Origin: Prunus persica | Taxonomy: Eukaryota > Streptophyta > Magnoliopsida > Rosales > Rosaceae | Assembly: GCF_000346465.2 (NCBI RefSeq) | Contig: NC_034009.1 | Span: forward strand, 7,201,776-7,265,775 | Direction: 5' to 3' | DNA length: 64,000 nt | Shown here: one piece after another, positions 47,739 through 60,066 of the stretch | How positions within the stretch are numbered: the first letter of the stretch is position 1 | Layout of the letters: every line of letters begins with the position of its first letter | Translations under genes and position numbers: made by a program | The notes under the pieces: generated by a model | Databases searched by the model: none | Told to the model about the DNA's origin: nothing | What the model saw: the letters and a program-made list of their open reading frames with translations, nothing else

Positions 47739-50048
47739 ATAGCTCTTAAACCGTGTGATTGAATTGGATTAAAAAGAGACTACCGATTCCAATATAAATT
47801 GGATTGGATTGAATCCTAGCCTCTAAAAAGATTGAATTGAATTGCAAAACCAATCCAATTTATATTGGATAAGATTTAATTGGATCCTAACCTCAGTCAT
47901 GATTTGCGCTTTTAGAATTCAAAACTCAGCAAACATACCCTTACAAAATTTTAGTGACAGAAGACGTCCAAACCATCAATTGTATCATCCAAATTACACT
48001 TTGTGTTTTCTCCTTTTGATGAAGGGGTCAAAAGCCTGTCCCATCAATAAAATGGAGGGAACATTACATATAAATATGGTTTGACCTAAATATTAATTGC
48101 TACAACAAGGACAGCCTCTCCTAATAGTGAAAAGGTCACACAATGTTTGGAACGTAGTGCCTGTTTTCCATGTGCACGTGCTGTAGCTATCAATGTGAGT
48201 TCCACTCTGGATTATGCAGTGGGCTCAGTCACGTGCACCGCCGGCCCACGCCATCTCCCGTGGGCTCTCACCTGTCTTGCAGCACTATCAAAGTGTGGAC
48301 CATTCCACTTCATCAATCAAATCCAATATCTCCTCGGTCCTATGCGTGAAGTTGCTGAATTTTCGGGTCGGGTAAGCACATTTTTCTTCAAGGTTTATGG
48401 CAGAAGAAGATTGAGATTCATTCTATGTTCTATCTATTTATATTCGATGTATATTTAAATACATAGATTCTTCATACGGATATTTGGAACTCAGATGCCT
48501 CGTGGTTCGGATGGTCATTTTATAATTTTTGTTTAATTATTATTATTTTTATTTGAGAAACAAAGTGTATATCTAAAATCAACGTAATTTGAGTTTTTTT
48601 TAATCAATGAAGTTCCGACGTTTCAAACTTGAGACATTTTTTAATATTGGAAACAAAAGTACTCATAGACCAAGAGCTAGTTAGTGCTTAATTTGCTTAT
48701 TTCAATACTACATTATCTTTTATGGTTGTAGAATAAATTAGATAGCCAAAATGTTTAGGGATAAATTGTAAAGACAATTGTTTATGGATGCTTGTTAGTT
48801 GTTAACAACTGTGGCTCCCACAATGCAGCAATGACTGACAATAGTTTATGCATGTGTGTGAGAAACTTCCATTTCTCTTGTAGTTTAAATTATTGCTTAT
48901 TTAAAAAAATAAAATAAAGATGCATAGTTTTTTTAATTTAAATTTGTTGTTTTTTTTATACAAACAATATTTTATTTTAATTTACGAGGAGTGAGATTTG
49001 CACTTGAGTGCAAAATGAGGAGCTCATCTGTTCTAGCCAACATGACTAAGTCCATATCTTAAAAATGATTTTCATTCTTTTTTTAAAATTAGTTGACATA
49101 ATGACTTGTGTACAATCCGGGCCAACCCTCGTTATGTTTTGATCTAATGTGCCTTCCGAAGTCCTAAGTGGGGTTCTGCCTCTTATCAACCCCATGACAT
49201 GAAACATTTGGGCCTTGACCCAGACAAGAGATTGGGCCACATGGTAATTAGTAGCTATATCTGCAATTTAGTTGATCTCTTGTATTTAGGCTTTGTCATT
49301 GGCGTCAACACACAGAGCTTAAATATTTAAGAAAGAAGAAAGCTATCAACCAAAAAACCAAAAGAAAAGGACCAACCGAAACCCACTTTGCCAAATAAAA
49401 TTTCAAAATGCAGATATTAGTTAGGTTAGTTGACTAATACAATCCTCCGTTCACTTGTACATGAGTTCGATTCCCAATTTGTAGGTTTTTATGTGAGTGC
49501 ATATAATATTCTATTAGTGTTCACATGAGTGCACATGAGATGTTTGGGAGCATAACATTTCCCAAAATAATTCTCAATTTAGAACCTACTACTATGTTAA
49601 AAGGCCAAGGCCCCAACTTATGACACTGTCAAGTTGTCAGAGTCAAGATCTTATATATGGTCCTTAGGTAAAGTTCTATCTCTTTAATTTTGTGTTTTGA
49701 AGACAATAACAAAAACCTTCATAAACTGAAAATTCCAAAATGTAATGAAGGCGCAATCCCATGGTCTTCCCTCTGATATTTTCATATGCGTATGATAATT
49801 AGTGCTTAAAATCTGCATATATTTCACACACAAATAAGTTACATAAGATATAGTCAAAACTCACCTTGGACGAGATAGAGCATATGACAGAGGGTCTGGT
49901 CACTAAATAACTATTTCTTTTCCTTTAGAATGAACGATTGCCACCTAAAGCAAATAACCAGAAATTTGAATTGGAATCACATGCTATAAAATGTAAAGAA
50001 AAGAAAAGATAAAAATTCCGGGATAAGTCCAAAACCGAAAATATAATG
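47739..50048. other. Intergenic, no gene recognised
   Basis: AT-rich, except a GC-richer patch at 48150-48400 with two CACGTG cores and a 103-codon frame that I do not recognise. Several eroded SINE-like B-box words (for example GAGTTCGATTCCC at 49463) are scattered here. Confidence 0.45.
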
Positions 50049-50144
50049 CAAGTGGTTTGTAGCTTAAGTGGTTAAGAGTAGTTACTCTGCACCCGAGCTT
50101 TGGTGTTCAAATCCCTTCCCACATTATCGCTTGTATATAAAAAA
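50049..50144 (+). mobile_element. tRNA-derived SINE, copy 2
   Basis: TAGCTTAAGTGGTTAAGAG (A box) and GGTGTTCAAATCCC (B box) are followed by ACATTATCGCTTGTATATAA. Better preserved than copy 1 at 34.0 kb. Confidence 0.8.
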
Positions 50145-51663
50145 TGAATATTTTAATTTAAACTAGTATCTCTGCAGACGTGGTGCATGCAAAAGGCCTT
50201 TTTTCAATCATGCCCTATACGCGACTTACAATATATATTTGCAATTGTATTTTTCTAAATGAGCATTTTAAAAGGTTTTTATTGAGGTCACATGTTTTGA
50301 ATTTTTGATAAAATGATTAATTGCCCTTGCATACAACTCTATAGTATCTACCTTGATAAGAATACGATACATGCTCAATTTTAAAAACAAAAAACAAAAA
50401 AAAGCAATCAAGAGATGCAAAATTAAGCAAAGACAAACAAATAATTAATTTGCGGCAAATGTGTGCAGAGATTTGAGACTAAAACTTCTAACACAAAGAA
50501 ATTAACAATGTGGGCAGCACTACACATCAATCCCGTTCTTAGAGACAGGAATACCTTGTAGATGATATTACGAAGTGTTCCCCTTCTTTTTCCTCTTCGT
50601 AAAAAAGAGATCTGCAACAAAGGTGGAGGAATTCATTGCTTTCTATTTTGTGGAAGAAGATGGAAGAGATGAACAAAAGATTAAGTTGGAAGGGTTCCAA
50701 CTGCAACGTGCGTCCTAAACGTAATGGGGGTGAAGATTTCTCCTAAACGTATGAGCGATAAATTTTATTCATCAACCTACTAAAATACCATACTTTGATT
50801 GCACATAAAATGTAGCCATATTATATATATGCCTTCATCCTCCAAGTTAGACTCCATTTAATGCCTTGATTGCACATGAAGTGCAGCCACTTTTTGCTAG
50901 TCTAGTCTAGTCAAATCCTCAACAAACAAGACCTAAGAGTATGAAATCCAAAATCATATTAGATGAATTAAAATAAAAAAAATGCGAGTTTCTCCAAATT
51001 GAATAAACCCATCACACCATTGGCGTAAAGGATATACTAAATCAACACTTGAGAAAGAGAGAAAGATGCATTTCACAGAAGATTTCATACCCTATTTCTC
51101 CTTCATATAAATTGAGGACCAAAGAAAATAAATGAAGAGAAATGCAAATTTAAATTTAAATTATATATGAAAATCCAACAATACCCAAAACTTGTGGGCT
51201 TTTCTTAGAATGCAGTAATGTATTTTGATGAAAACATAGATTAAGAGTCAGACAAAAGGAGACGATCCCTTAGACTTGAACAGCATGAAATACAATTGTA
51301 GGAAACTCATGAAGCTGAGCCCGCAACAACCTGAACCCAAAGAACAAAGATCACCAATGGTCAATATATTTATTACCATCGAATTCCAAACTTATTGAAA
51401 CATAGCAACAAATTAAATTTTAGAAGAACTAGAAAAATGAAATATTCCAAGCCACATTGTCTAGAATCAAACCATAGACAGAAAAACAAATGGAAAATTC
51501 AAAATTCATAAACAATAACCAAACTAAGGGAAAAGGGGAAGAAAAGATAAAACACAAAGAATCGAACTGATGATGTTTTGTTTTTTCTTTTCAATTTTTA
51601 GTGTTGAAACTGACCGAATCGGTCAGATCGGTGGTTTGCGTAAATGCTAATATATTTAAAAGT
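50145..51663. other. Intergenic with one possible Helitron 3' end
   Basis: AACTAGTATCTCTGCAGACG at 50161 resembles the minus-strand 3' tip of Helitron copy 1 (CTAG followed by T, GC-rich inverted words). Its 5' TC end is not found. The rest is AT-rich with no gene supported. Confidence 0.35.
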
Positions 51664-52032
51664 TGCAGAGGACCCACTTGGAGCAAATGCTCTCCCCAAG
51701 AAAGGTTCTGGATTCGAGTCCTAGTATCCGTGTACTGTGTGTGAGTTTAGTATGTCATCGTCCTTCTCAATAGAAAATGTCCTTAAAAAAAGATTGGAGA
51801 CAGGGGCTTTGAAATCCCTGACCTCCAACTTAGCCTTCAAACACTACACCATCGTGGTAACATGTCAAGTTTTTATAATATTTTTTATTTTGTATTTTGT
51901 AATTTTTTTAGGATCTTTCTTATTGAGAGATGCGATAATATACTAAACTCACACATACTACACGGATGCTGGGACTTGAACCTAGAACTTTGCCTAGGGG
52001 AGCAATTGCTCCAAATCACTACACTATATCAA
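51664..52032. repeat. Head-to-head pair of SINE-like sequences
   Basis: The plus copy at 51664-51760 (GACCCACTTGGAGCAAATGC, GGATTCGAGTCCTAG, GTGTGTGAGTTTAGTA) matches the reverse complement of 51938-52032 (TACTAAACTCACACA, GGGACTTGAACCTAG). Together they form an inverted repeat of about 370 bp with a third tRNA-like word between them. Confidence 0.7.
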
Positions 52033-52362
52033 TGCGAGAACATAATATAACTATATTAAGTGGATCCATATCATCTTTTTATTTTTTACTTCTATACTTT
52101 TAACACATTAATTTTACTATTTTGTCCTTTTTAAATGCAAATTTTATAGTTTGCAAATGTTTCTTTACAAAGGATATTTTCGAAGTTTTTGAATGTTTCA
52201 CTATTAAGCTGATTTTCGAGCTCAGTGTTTGGAACTAAAATATATGAAAAAAGTCAAGAAAATAAAGAGAAAATGGAGAGGGAAAAAATTAGAAAAATGC
52301 AACATGGTTTTGGAGGGTAGAGTGATATTTTGAAGGTGGAAAAGAGATACAAGAGATATTTT
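52033..52362. other. Intergenic, no gene recognised
   Basis: AT-rich; I see nothing in it. Confidence 0.5.
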
Positions 52363-53214
52363 GGTATACCATATTAGATTCTGGATAGGAGTAAAATAAT
52401 CCATGTCAATTGTGTGGTGTCAACTTGTATTATTTAATTATCTGACTATATTAAACAGATTGGGCTTTTAATACTATCCTTACCTGACTAACTAATACAA
52501 CCCAAACACATCGGTTTATATAATACACGCCTAATTATAAGGCTAAGGAAAAAGAAAATGCGCTTTGTACGCTCTTTTCATCGTCTTCTCCTTAGGGTTC
52601 TTCTTTACTATCTTATCTTCTCCAGATATTTATCTCTCCCTCTCTCTCATAGTCTCTCCAATATGCTTCTTCTTGCTTCTCTCTTCTTCTGTCTTCATAT
52701 TCTCTTTCTTTATATATTAAATTTTTGTGAAAATTAGGTTATGGATTTTTCTTCAAAATCCATGTCGTTGCATTGGTTTGTAATTTTTATTTTGGGTCAG
52801 AAATTGGGATTGCAATTAAGGGAAAAGGCAAAGATGCCATACCCAAAAAAAAAAAAAATAGTTACAGAGAAGTCCAAACATCATGGGACAACAAAAAGCA
52901 AACTAAAACATTAGATAAAGGGTCTAGGAGGAGGGAGAGGTAAGACGCAGCCAAATAGCAAAAAATGCGTTAGTTCATGTCGGATAAGATCTTGGCAAAA
53001 ACAGAAGGAAAAAAAAACAATGGTCATTTGAATCTTTCCAAACAAAAAAAGAGTATGACATAGCACCAAATACTGTATAACTTAATCATACTATTTATTT
53101 GGAATATCACCAAATGCCTTATAATTTTATGGATAAACAGTTAGTCATTTCCAGAACAGATTAATACTATCCGACAGAAATTAATCAGTACAATCCGACG
53201 TACCAAACGAGTCT
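52363..53214. mobile_element. Non-autonomous DNA element, copy B of the two-copy family
   Basis: Same orientation as copy A (22429-23705), with matching ends and the shared block TTGGGCTTTTAATACTATCC, TACCTGACTAACTAATACAA. The interior is shorter and contains an unrelated A-rich patch near 52840. Confidence 0.6.
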
Positions 53215-53929
53215 TAAAAGAGACAGACAGAGATAGAGGTGCAACAAGTTTGGTTGATAACTTAAGACAACTCTTCAATAGCTGAACTACTTTCAGCTTA
53301 TAAATAGAACAGAGCAGAGTAAGTTAGTAGGATCTACTGCATTTCACAACCCCAATCAAAATCATCACATAATCAACAACTACACACACACAATCATATG
53401 TTGTCATTCAAAAGAAAATATGTCACACACAACTAATTTCCACCAAGTCTAGACGAAGTTGCCGAGTCTAGAAGTAGATGACATAGTTAGAAAGTTGGCC
53501 ACCATAAATAAAACATTCAAAAGAAACAAAATAAGCAGACAAAGCAACATAATGAACCACAGAAATCAAACAATAGCTACATAATAGATTAATGAGTAAC
53601 TTCAAGAAGGTACGGTTTTGTTCTTCTAATCACTTACCTAAAAACTTCTAGAATATCTCTGCACTACTGTTCTAATATTTTCAGAGGTCTACACTTGATG
53701 AAGCTGCATTACAGAGAATAAATGGTACGGTTTTGTTCAAAATTAAGTGAAGAAAACTACAATTGAAACAAAATTCCCAGCAGTAAAAGAGGAATAAGAG
53801 AACTTTCAAATTAATTTTGGCATGGTGCCACGTGGTGAGTGAAGTAAAAGAGATTTGAGGATGAGATTCGTTAATAGACCATATTGCCAAGCCTATAGCA
53901 TGGTGCCACGTGGTCAGTGAAGTAAACAC
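53215..53929. other. Intergenic with a 78-bp-spaced direct repeat
   Basis: GCATGGTGCCACGTGGT, then AGTGAAGTAAA, occurs at 53820 and 53898, each with a CACGTG core. The second copy abuts the gypsy relic. No gene is supported. Confidence 0.5.
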
Positions 53930-55430
53930 CCCCGTATGCCGACCCGACTTGACTTGCCATGACAGGTCACTACCTCAAAAGCAAAACCTACCTACCGGAT
54001 CAGATAACTGGCCTTGCCAAACCAAGGTCGGTTGGATGGCATCTGCTCGCGATTAGAACCACCCGAGCCGTATACTTGGGCAGAGTTTCCCAAGATCCCC
54101 CTTAATCCAACACGAGGAGCAAATCAAGCTGACTAGAGAATCTAGGGAAGATCGCTTCTCTAGACAAGTTAAACCACGTGGGTGTCAAGACAAGATTGAA
54201 AGGGGGCACTTAATGCACTTCAAATCCAGTCTAGGTGTTGTCCCACTGCTGGTCCCCGAAAATTAGCATGGTGACTGACGCCTCTCTCATCCTAGCATGG
54301 GAGGTGGCTGAAGATCTCTTCTAGGCTAGATTTAAGGAGATATGATCCCCCTTCTTCCCTTGTAAATATCCTTCACTTACATTGAGACAAAAGTAATAAC
54401 TCCACCTGTCGAAAACTCCATTTATTCACTCCCTAAGAACATCATTAGTTCAGCCCCTAACTTAGGCATTGAAGGGGATTTGGTTGGTACCACACCAGTA
54501 CCCCCATGCTAAAGGATCTGGTTACTGGCGGACTAAAGAGTGTGTGGGATCGGCTTGGACAATCAGAGGAATCGAAAATGCCTAGAGGGCCGGCACAAGC
54601 GGAGCCATGGAGTATGTCGGTGGCATCACCTCCATGCTAAAGGATCTAGTCATCGGCGAACTAAGTAGTGTGTAGGATCTGCTCAGATAGGTGGAGAAAT
54701 CGAAATGCCCAGAGGGCCGGAGTTCACCGAGGAGGAAATCTCGTTGCCTTATACCCGTGACCTATTGGAGACTAGGAGGGTGGGAGATTCCACAGCCCCA
54801 AAAATCCCCTTATACGATGGAATGACAACCCATATGACCACTTGGATAATTTTAGCTATGCTATGAAGGGACGTTGGGCAAACCAAGCAACCAAATGTTG
54901 CCTATTCCCAACAACGCTCAAGGGCCCTACCACAAGCTCGTTCAAGCGACTCGCTCTAGGATTATTCAATTTTTTCACCGAACTAAGAAAGGTTTCCTTG
55001 GAATGATATATGATCATTTTTGATCGGCTATACACCGCGAAGGAATTATAGGCCGCCAGACAAAGACCCGATGAGAAATTCTGGGATTACATCATCTAAT
55101 TCAACAATGACAATGCACGATGTGAAGGTTGCGAAGAGGCAACATCACATAATGCCCTGATGGGAGGACTTCAAGGCGGGGACTTCTTCTTTTCCCTCAC
55201 CAGGAACACCTCCCGAGACATATAAGGATCATCTTTGCGAGGCTACTAGCTATTCAAGAGTCGAGCAGCTGAACTTGGCAAGGAAGGCAACTACAAGGCC
55301 AAATCTGGAAGCACCAGAGCCATACCGCCCCAAGGAGAAGAGGTCCAACGACTATGCATATGACTGATCGACAAAAAGGAAGAAGGGTGAGCCTGGTGCC
55401 TCGACCCAGGATCTAGAAAGGAACAAATAA
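53930..55430 (+). mobile_element. Ty3/gypsy relic: LTR-like block plus decayed gag
   Basis: 53930 to about 54480 looks like an LTR and leader (TTGTAAATATCCTTCACTT, TTGAGACAAAAGTAATAACT). From about 54790 a gag is readable in pieces (DPYDHLDNFSYAMKG, KRLALGLFNFF, FWDYIIQFN, NALMGGLQGGDFFFSL), matching the plant Tat-like gag core. Stops interrupt it at least at 54998, 55048 and 55224. A 128-bp tandem duplication lies at 54505-54720 (CATGCTAAAGGATCT twice, each ending GAGGGCCGG). No protease, RT or integrase follows, and no second LTR. Confidence 0.68.
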
Positions 55431-56344
55431 ATGGCAAAACTCAAAATTTCATTTACAGCCACACTATTCAAAATTCACACGAAAGCATAATCAATTAAAC
55501 AAAACTATTAAACCATCAAAATTACAGATAACGAAAATCAGCACACAAATTTACCGAGATGGAGGAAGCAGTTGGAGAAGACGAAGTGGGTTTCTAGGTT
55601 TTGGGGGTTTTGGGTGTTGGTTGAAATTTCCTCTTCAGATGGAGAAGACGAAGTGGAGGGAGTTGTGGCTGTGGGGAGCTGCTCAGAGGAGTTTGACAAT
55701 ATGGAGAACGTGTCCTTGGCTTTGAAATTGAGGGATTTCTTCAGGCGGCGAAACGTTCTGTCGACAGGAAAGCAGAGAGGTCATCACCCCACCCATAACG
55801 ATGCCATTTCACCTTCTTACTAAAATGCGGTGCACATTTTCTCGGATAAATATTGTGTCGTTGAACCTAGCCGTAGGCATATTAGGAAGAGTTCGTCGGC
55901 AAAAGGTTTCAGATATTTGGAAATTTGGAAGTACGAGTGTGGCACAAATCTAAAATTTTGTCGGGACAAGACCTCTGGAGTGAAGAAGTTTCATCGCCAC
56001 AACTATGTTTTAGTTCATAATTCAAAGAGGACTTGAGAGATCATCTTGATAGTTGAGCCTTTTCCACTGAACATGGTAGTCACACCAGCACTTGACCGGC
56101 ACATACGAAATCAATAGTTTTGTTACCAAAGTTGAGAATCCAACGGTCGAGGATACGTTCCTTGCTCGGCCCTAGTCCCTCAATGAAGTTTGAATCCCAG
56201 GCGCCTATCACCACCGAATTTTTCATTCGCTATCACGGTTAGCGATGACCGCGATAGTTGGCACGCCACACTCAATAGTTGCACCAAAGGGAAACTTTGT
56301 TCCCATATCCGCTCGGATGGCCATGAGGCGAATGAGGGAGGGTA
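55431..56344. other. Unassigned, with gene-like fragments
   Basis: A plus frame at 55572-55823 (MEKTKWVSRFWGFWVLVEIS) has an ATG and ordinary base composition, but I do not recognise it. GGAGAAGACGAAGTGG occurs twice (55575, 55639). It may be a captured or decayed exon. Confidence 0.3.
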
Positions 56345-57091
56345 TGTCACTACTACATTTTACTCTTTACGCGACGAATAACAAAACGTCGCGCAAAGTC
56401 TTATTTAGTCGCACTAATTTCAGCGCGACAAAACATTCGTCGCGCACATTCCGTCGCGCGAAGATCGTGAAGAAAGCCTTTGCGCGACGAGGTATAACCC
56501 TTCGTCGCGCAAAACAGTGCGACGGGTAAACCATCGTTGCACCAACGGTGTGGAGACGGAACAACTGTTCGTCGCATAAATCTTTGCGCGACGACCAAGT
56601 ATTCGGCGCACGTATATTTGCACGACGACAGGAATAGCGCGACGAAACTTAATTCGTCGCGCAAAACTTGTTCGGGAGACGTATATGTTCGTCGCAGAAC
56701 CATTCGCGCGATAAGAAAGTTTTCGTCACTCATATCTTTGCGCGACGAACATCTCTGTTGTCGCGCAGAATTGGATGCGCGATGAAACCTTTCGTCGCGC
56801 AAAACGTGTTTGCGAGACGTATGTGTTCGTCGCGCAAGAATGAAAAGTAATAAAAAAAAGTTGATTTTTAAAATTTTTTTTTGGTTACATGTTTGCGCGA
56901 CGACATGTTTTCCGTCGCGCAAAAATAATATTATAATTTTTTTTATTGTTTTTAATTTTTTTTTTTTAAAATTGGTTTTTTTATTGATTAAACAATGAAA
57001 TTGCAATAAAAATAAATTAGAACAAAATTTTGTTATAAAATAAAAAAATGTATTACAAATAAAATAAATGTTTATGATGAAAATAAATACA

Positions 57092-57535
57092 CTAATCAAA
57101 TAATGAAGCAAAATCAACCGGGTCGTCGCCAGTATGCGGCTCGGAGGTCTGGGCGTCCACCGGGGCAGTGGTCTGGTGGGCATGCTCGGGGTGGACGGGC
57201 TGGGAGGTCGGCACATCAAAATGCGGGACTGGAATGCCGGACTGTGCGAGGGACTGCAGAATGACCGACATCTGGCTCTGAAGAGTGGCCACCTGTGCTG
57301 TCAAAGCAGTGACCTGACTGTTCGACTGCGCTGAGGAACGGGGTCTGGGTTCCCTCAGCCTGGCATTCCCCATCCCTCGACAATATGTCCCCGGTCTCCT
57401 CCCTAGAGTCTGATCCAATGTCTCCTTCAAGATCTGAAACCCAGCATCCTGTGGAGGATCCACAGACTCGATCGGAGTATCGGGAGGAAGTTGGGAGGCA
57501 GACTCCTGAAGAACCAACTGGCTCCTCTCCACCAT
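57092..57535 (-). pseudogene. C-terminal fragment of a CACTA accessory protein (Transposase_24-like)
   Basis: MVERSQLVLQES begins a 147-codon frame with QDAGFQILKETLDQTLGRRP, then GMGNARLREPRPRSS, a coiled-coil-like VTALTAQVATLQSQMSVIL and a Pro/His-rich tail. This order (GFxxxxxTLDxxLGxRxGxxxGxG, then a coiled coil) is typical of the Ptta/En-Spm second protein. The N-terminal part is missing; a junction or intron lies near 57540-57800. Confidence 0.6.
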
Positions 57536-57807
57536 CGTCGTCTGTTTAGCATAACATAAAATATAAATTCAAACACTCATATAATGAACTTTAAAGTTGA
57601 ATCGTAACATAAGAACTAAAATTAAATAATACTTACATGAAGGGACTCGGCCAACTCATTCCCAGGCCGAACATAAACGTCGCCAAAGACGTCGATCTCT
57701 GGGAATTTGGACCCCCCTAAATTGAACAAAAGAAGACAAATATTAGAACGACAAAATAAATTAAGAATAATGAAAAAGTAAAAAATTAAATAAAAATTAT
57801 TCTATTA

Positions 57808-60066
57808 TTACCTGACGCCGTGCATCCATCCGATAGGAGAAGGGCCTGGAACCCGAATGATGGAGAAGAGTCTTCTTCTTCCTATTGCCTCTTCTGGCAA
57901 GTAAACCATCACGTGCATCATACTTGTGAAGAAAGCTGGAGAAAATATCATCTCAAACTTGCATAGGACTTGGACAATGTCATGGCGCAACTGCAATATG
58001 TCTGTCTTTCGCAATGTTTTTGCCGTCAGTTGGGAAAAAAAATCTGGACAACAACATGATTGGCTTCACAACATCTTCCGGCAATAGATGTCGAATACCC
58101 ACAGGAAGTAGGCGTTGCATAAACACATGGCAGTCATGGCTCTTAAGTCCAGTAAATTTACCCCCGTCAACATTCACGCAACGGGCGATATTAGAAGCAT
58201 ACCCATCAGGAAACTTTACAGACGATACAACCTTTAGAAACTCTTTTTTGTCATTCGGTTTCATAGAGAAGAATGCAAGATCCCTTCTAGCTTTATCACT
58301 GTCCCTATTCATCCATAAACCCCTTCGTATGCCCATTCTTTCCAAATCAAGACGAGCTTTGATCGTGTCCTTCGTCTTCCCCTCGATATCTAGAATCGTG
58401 CCCACCAATGTGTCGAATACATTTTTCTCAACATGCATCACATCTAGATTGTGCCTCAATTTCAGTTTCGACCAATATGGGAGCTCAAAAAACATAGGCT
58501 TGTGCGTCCAGTTCAAATGTGTAGAAGGTCTGGTCCGACTAACTGTTTTCCCGAACGGAGCAAAATCCAAACGGTTCAACTGTTCTAAGATCTCATCACC
58601 GGACCATTCTCTAGGTCTGAGGCGACGCTCTGTCTTCCCGTCGAACTCTTTATCTTTTTCTCGCCACTCGTGGTCCCATGGCAACCATCTCCGATGACCA
58701 AGGTAACAAACTTTTCCCGCGTGCCAACCAGAAGTTACATCTTCCTTGCATACAGGACATGCCATATAACCCTTTGTGCTCCATCCAGAAACCATTGCAT
58801 ATGCTGAAAAATCATTCACAGTTCACATAACTGCTGCTCGTAAAGTGAACATCCTCCCAGTTGATTTATCGTAAGTGCGAACACCGTTTGTCCATAAATC
58901 CTTCAGCTCATCAACCAGAGGCCTTAAGTACACATCAATTGACCTGCCAGGATCCTCAGTTATCAAAACAGTCATCATCATGTATTCTTTTTTCATGCAT
59001 TTCCAAGGCGGCAAATTATATGGGAATGCGAAAATCGGCCAAGTGCTGTGGTGTTGGTTTAGAACCCCATACGGATTGAATCCGTCAGTGGCAAGTCCCA
59101 ATCTAACATTTCGGGGATCAGCAGCAAACTCGGGGAACGTTCGATCGAACTCTTTCCATGCCTCCCCATCTGCAGGATGCCGCATCACATCATCGTCTAC
59201 CCGTTTTTCTTTATGCCATCTCATGTCTGTGGCAGTATGCGTCGACATATACAATCGCTGCAACCTAGGTTTAAGGGGCAGATAACGCATGACTTTTTAT
59301 GGTATCTTAGTCGTTCTATTCTGGGATATCATTTTGAACCTCGACTCATTACATATAGGGCATGTATCCAACGTTTCATGCTCTTTGTAGAATAACATGC
59401 AATTGTTTTTGCAAGCGTGGATTTTTTCATAACCCAATCCAAGACCATGCAACACCTTCTGTGCATGTTTATGATCTTTCGGCAAACAATTGTCCGTCGG
59501 AAGCATTCTCTTGAAAACCCCCAAAAAGTAATCGAAACACAAGCTCGACATACGATACTTTATTTTTCCGTGCATTAGCTCCACAATGGCAGTGAGAACG
59601 GAAAAGCTCTCGCACCCCGGGTATAACTCTTGGTTTGCATTTTTTAACAATTTTTCATACTGTTCAAACTCCGCACTGTCTATTGGTGTAGGCACGTCAT
59701 CTTCCCCTTCTGATTGATGTTGGTCGATGCGAATGGAAAAGCATCCTGTATAATACCCATGACTTGATCATTAGGATCCACAATAGGTTCAACATTGTCC
59801 ACTCTTGGGGCATTTGAAGACGAAGCATGGTCTACTTGTTCGCCGTGAAGATTCCAAATGCTATATGTTTCAATCATTCCATTCCTTACTAAATGAAATC
59901 CAACATTTTCAATTGTCTCCCACAACGTGTTGTTACACCTCCTACAAGGGCAACAGATTCTAGTTGCACCCGGGTTGTGTCTACGTGCAAACTCAATAAA
60001 ATCCTCGATTCCATCCAAGTATTCGTCTGCGCATCTATTCGGGTTCTGTATCCACCTTCTGCTCAT
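57808..60066 (-). pseudogene. TNP2-type CACTA transposase, broken
   Basis: From the ATG at 60066 (MSRRWIQNPNR) come a transposase-associated zinc domain (ICCPCRRCNN), then the TNP2/Transposase_21 region (HACKNNCMLFYKEHETLDTC, PLKPRLQRLYMS, GLATDGFNPYGVLNQHHSTW, GWSTKGYMACPVCKED, NLDVMHVEKNV, FDTLVGT) and the start of a DUF4218-like part (VLCKFEMIFSPAFF). It would cut the CACTA ends. Breaks: a frameshift near 59690, TAA at 59299-59297, a TGA at 58825-58823 where relatives have Trp, another frameshift near 58000, and loss of everything after about 57810. The missing C-terminal part and four lesions exclude activity. Confidence 0.9.

Noticed and set aside
48147..48458. 103-codon plus-strand frame
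   Set aside because: It has an unusual composition, no recognisable domain and no splice partners; kept only as a note in the intergenic entry.
50049..50144. tRNA gene
   Set aside because: A- and B-box words are present but no closed cloverleaf or anticodon arm; a second diverged copy at 34.0 kb shows that it is a SINE.
56401..57219. 272-codon minus-strand frame (CDEx-like ARRTHTSRKHVLRDERFH repeats)
   Set aside because: It is only the CACTA subterminal repeats (GCGCGACGA words) read as codons; the repeated Arg/Asp pattern follows the DNA repeat.
58014..58697. 227-codon plus-strand frame
   Set aside because: It is antisense to the TNP2 transposase on the minus strand, which has clear conserved motifs.
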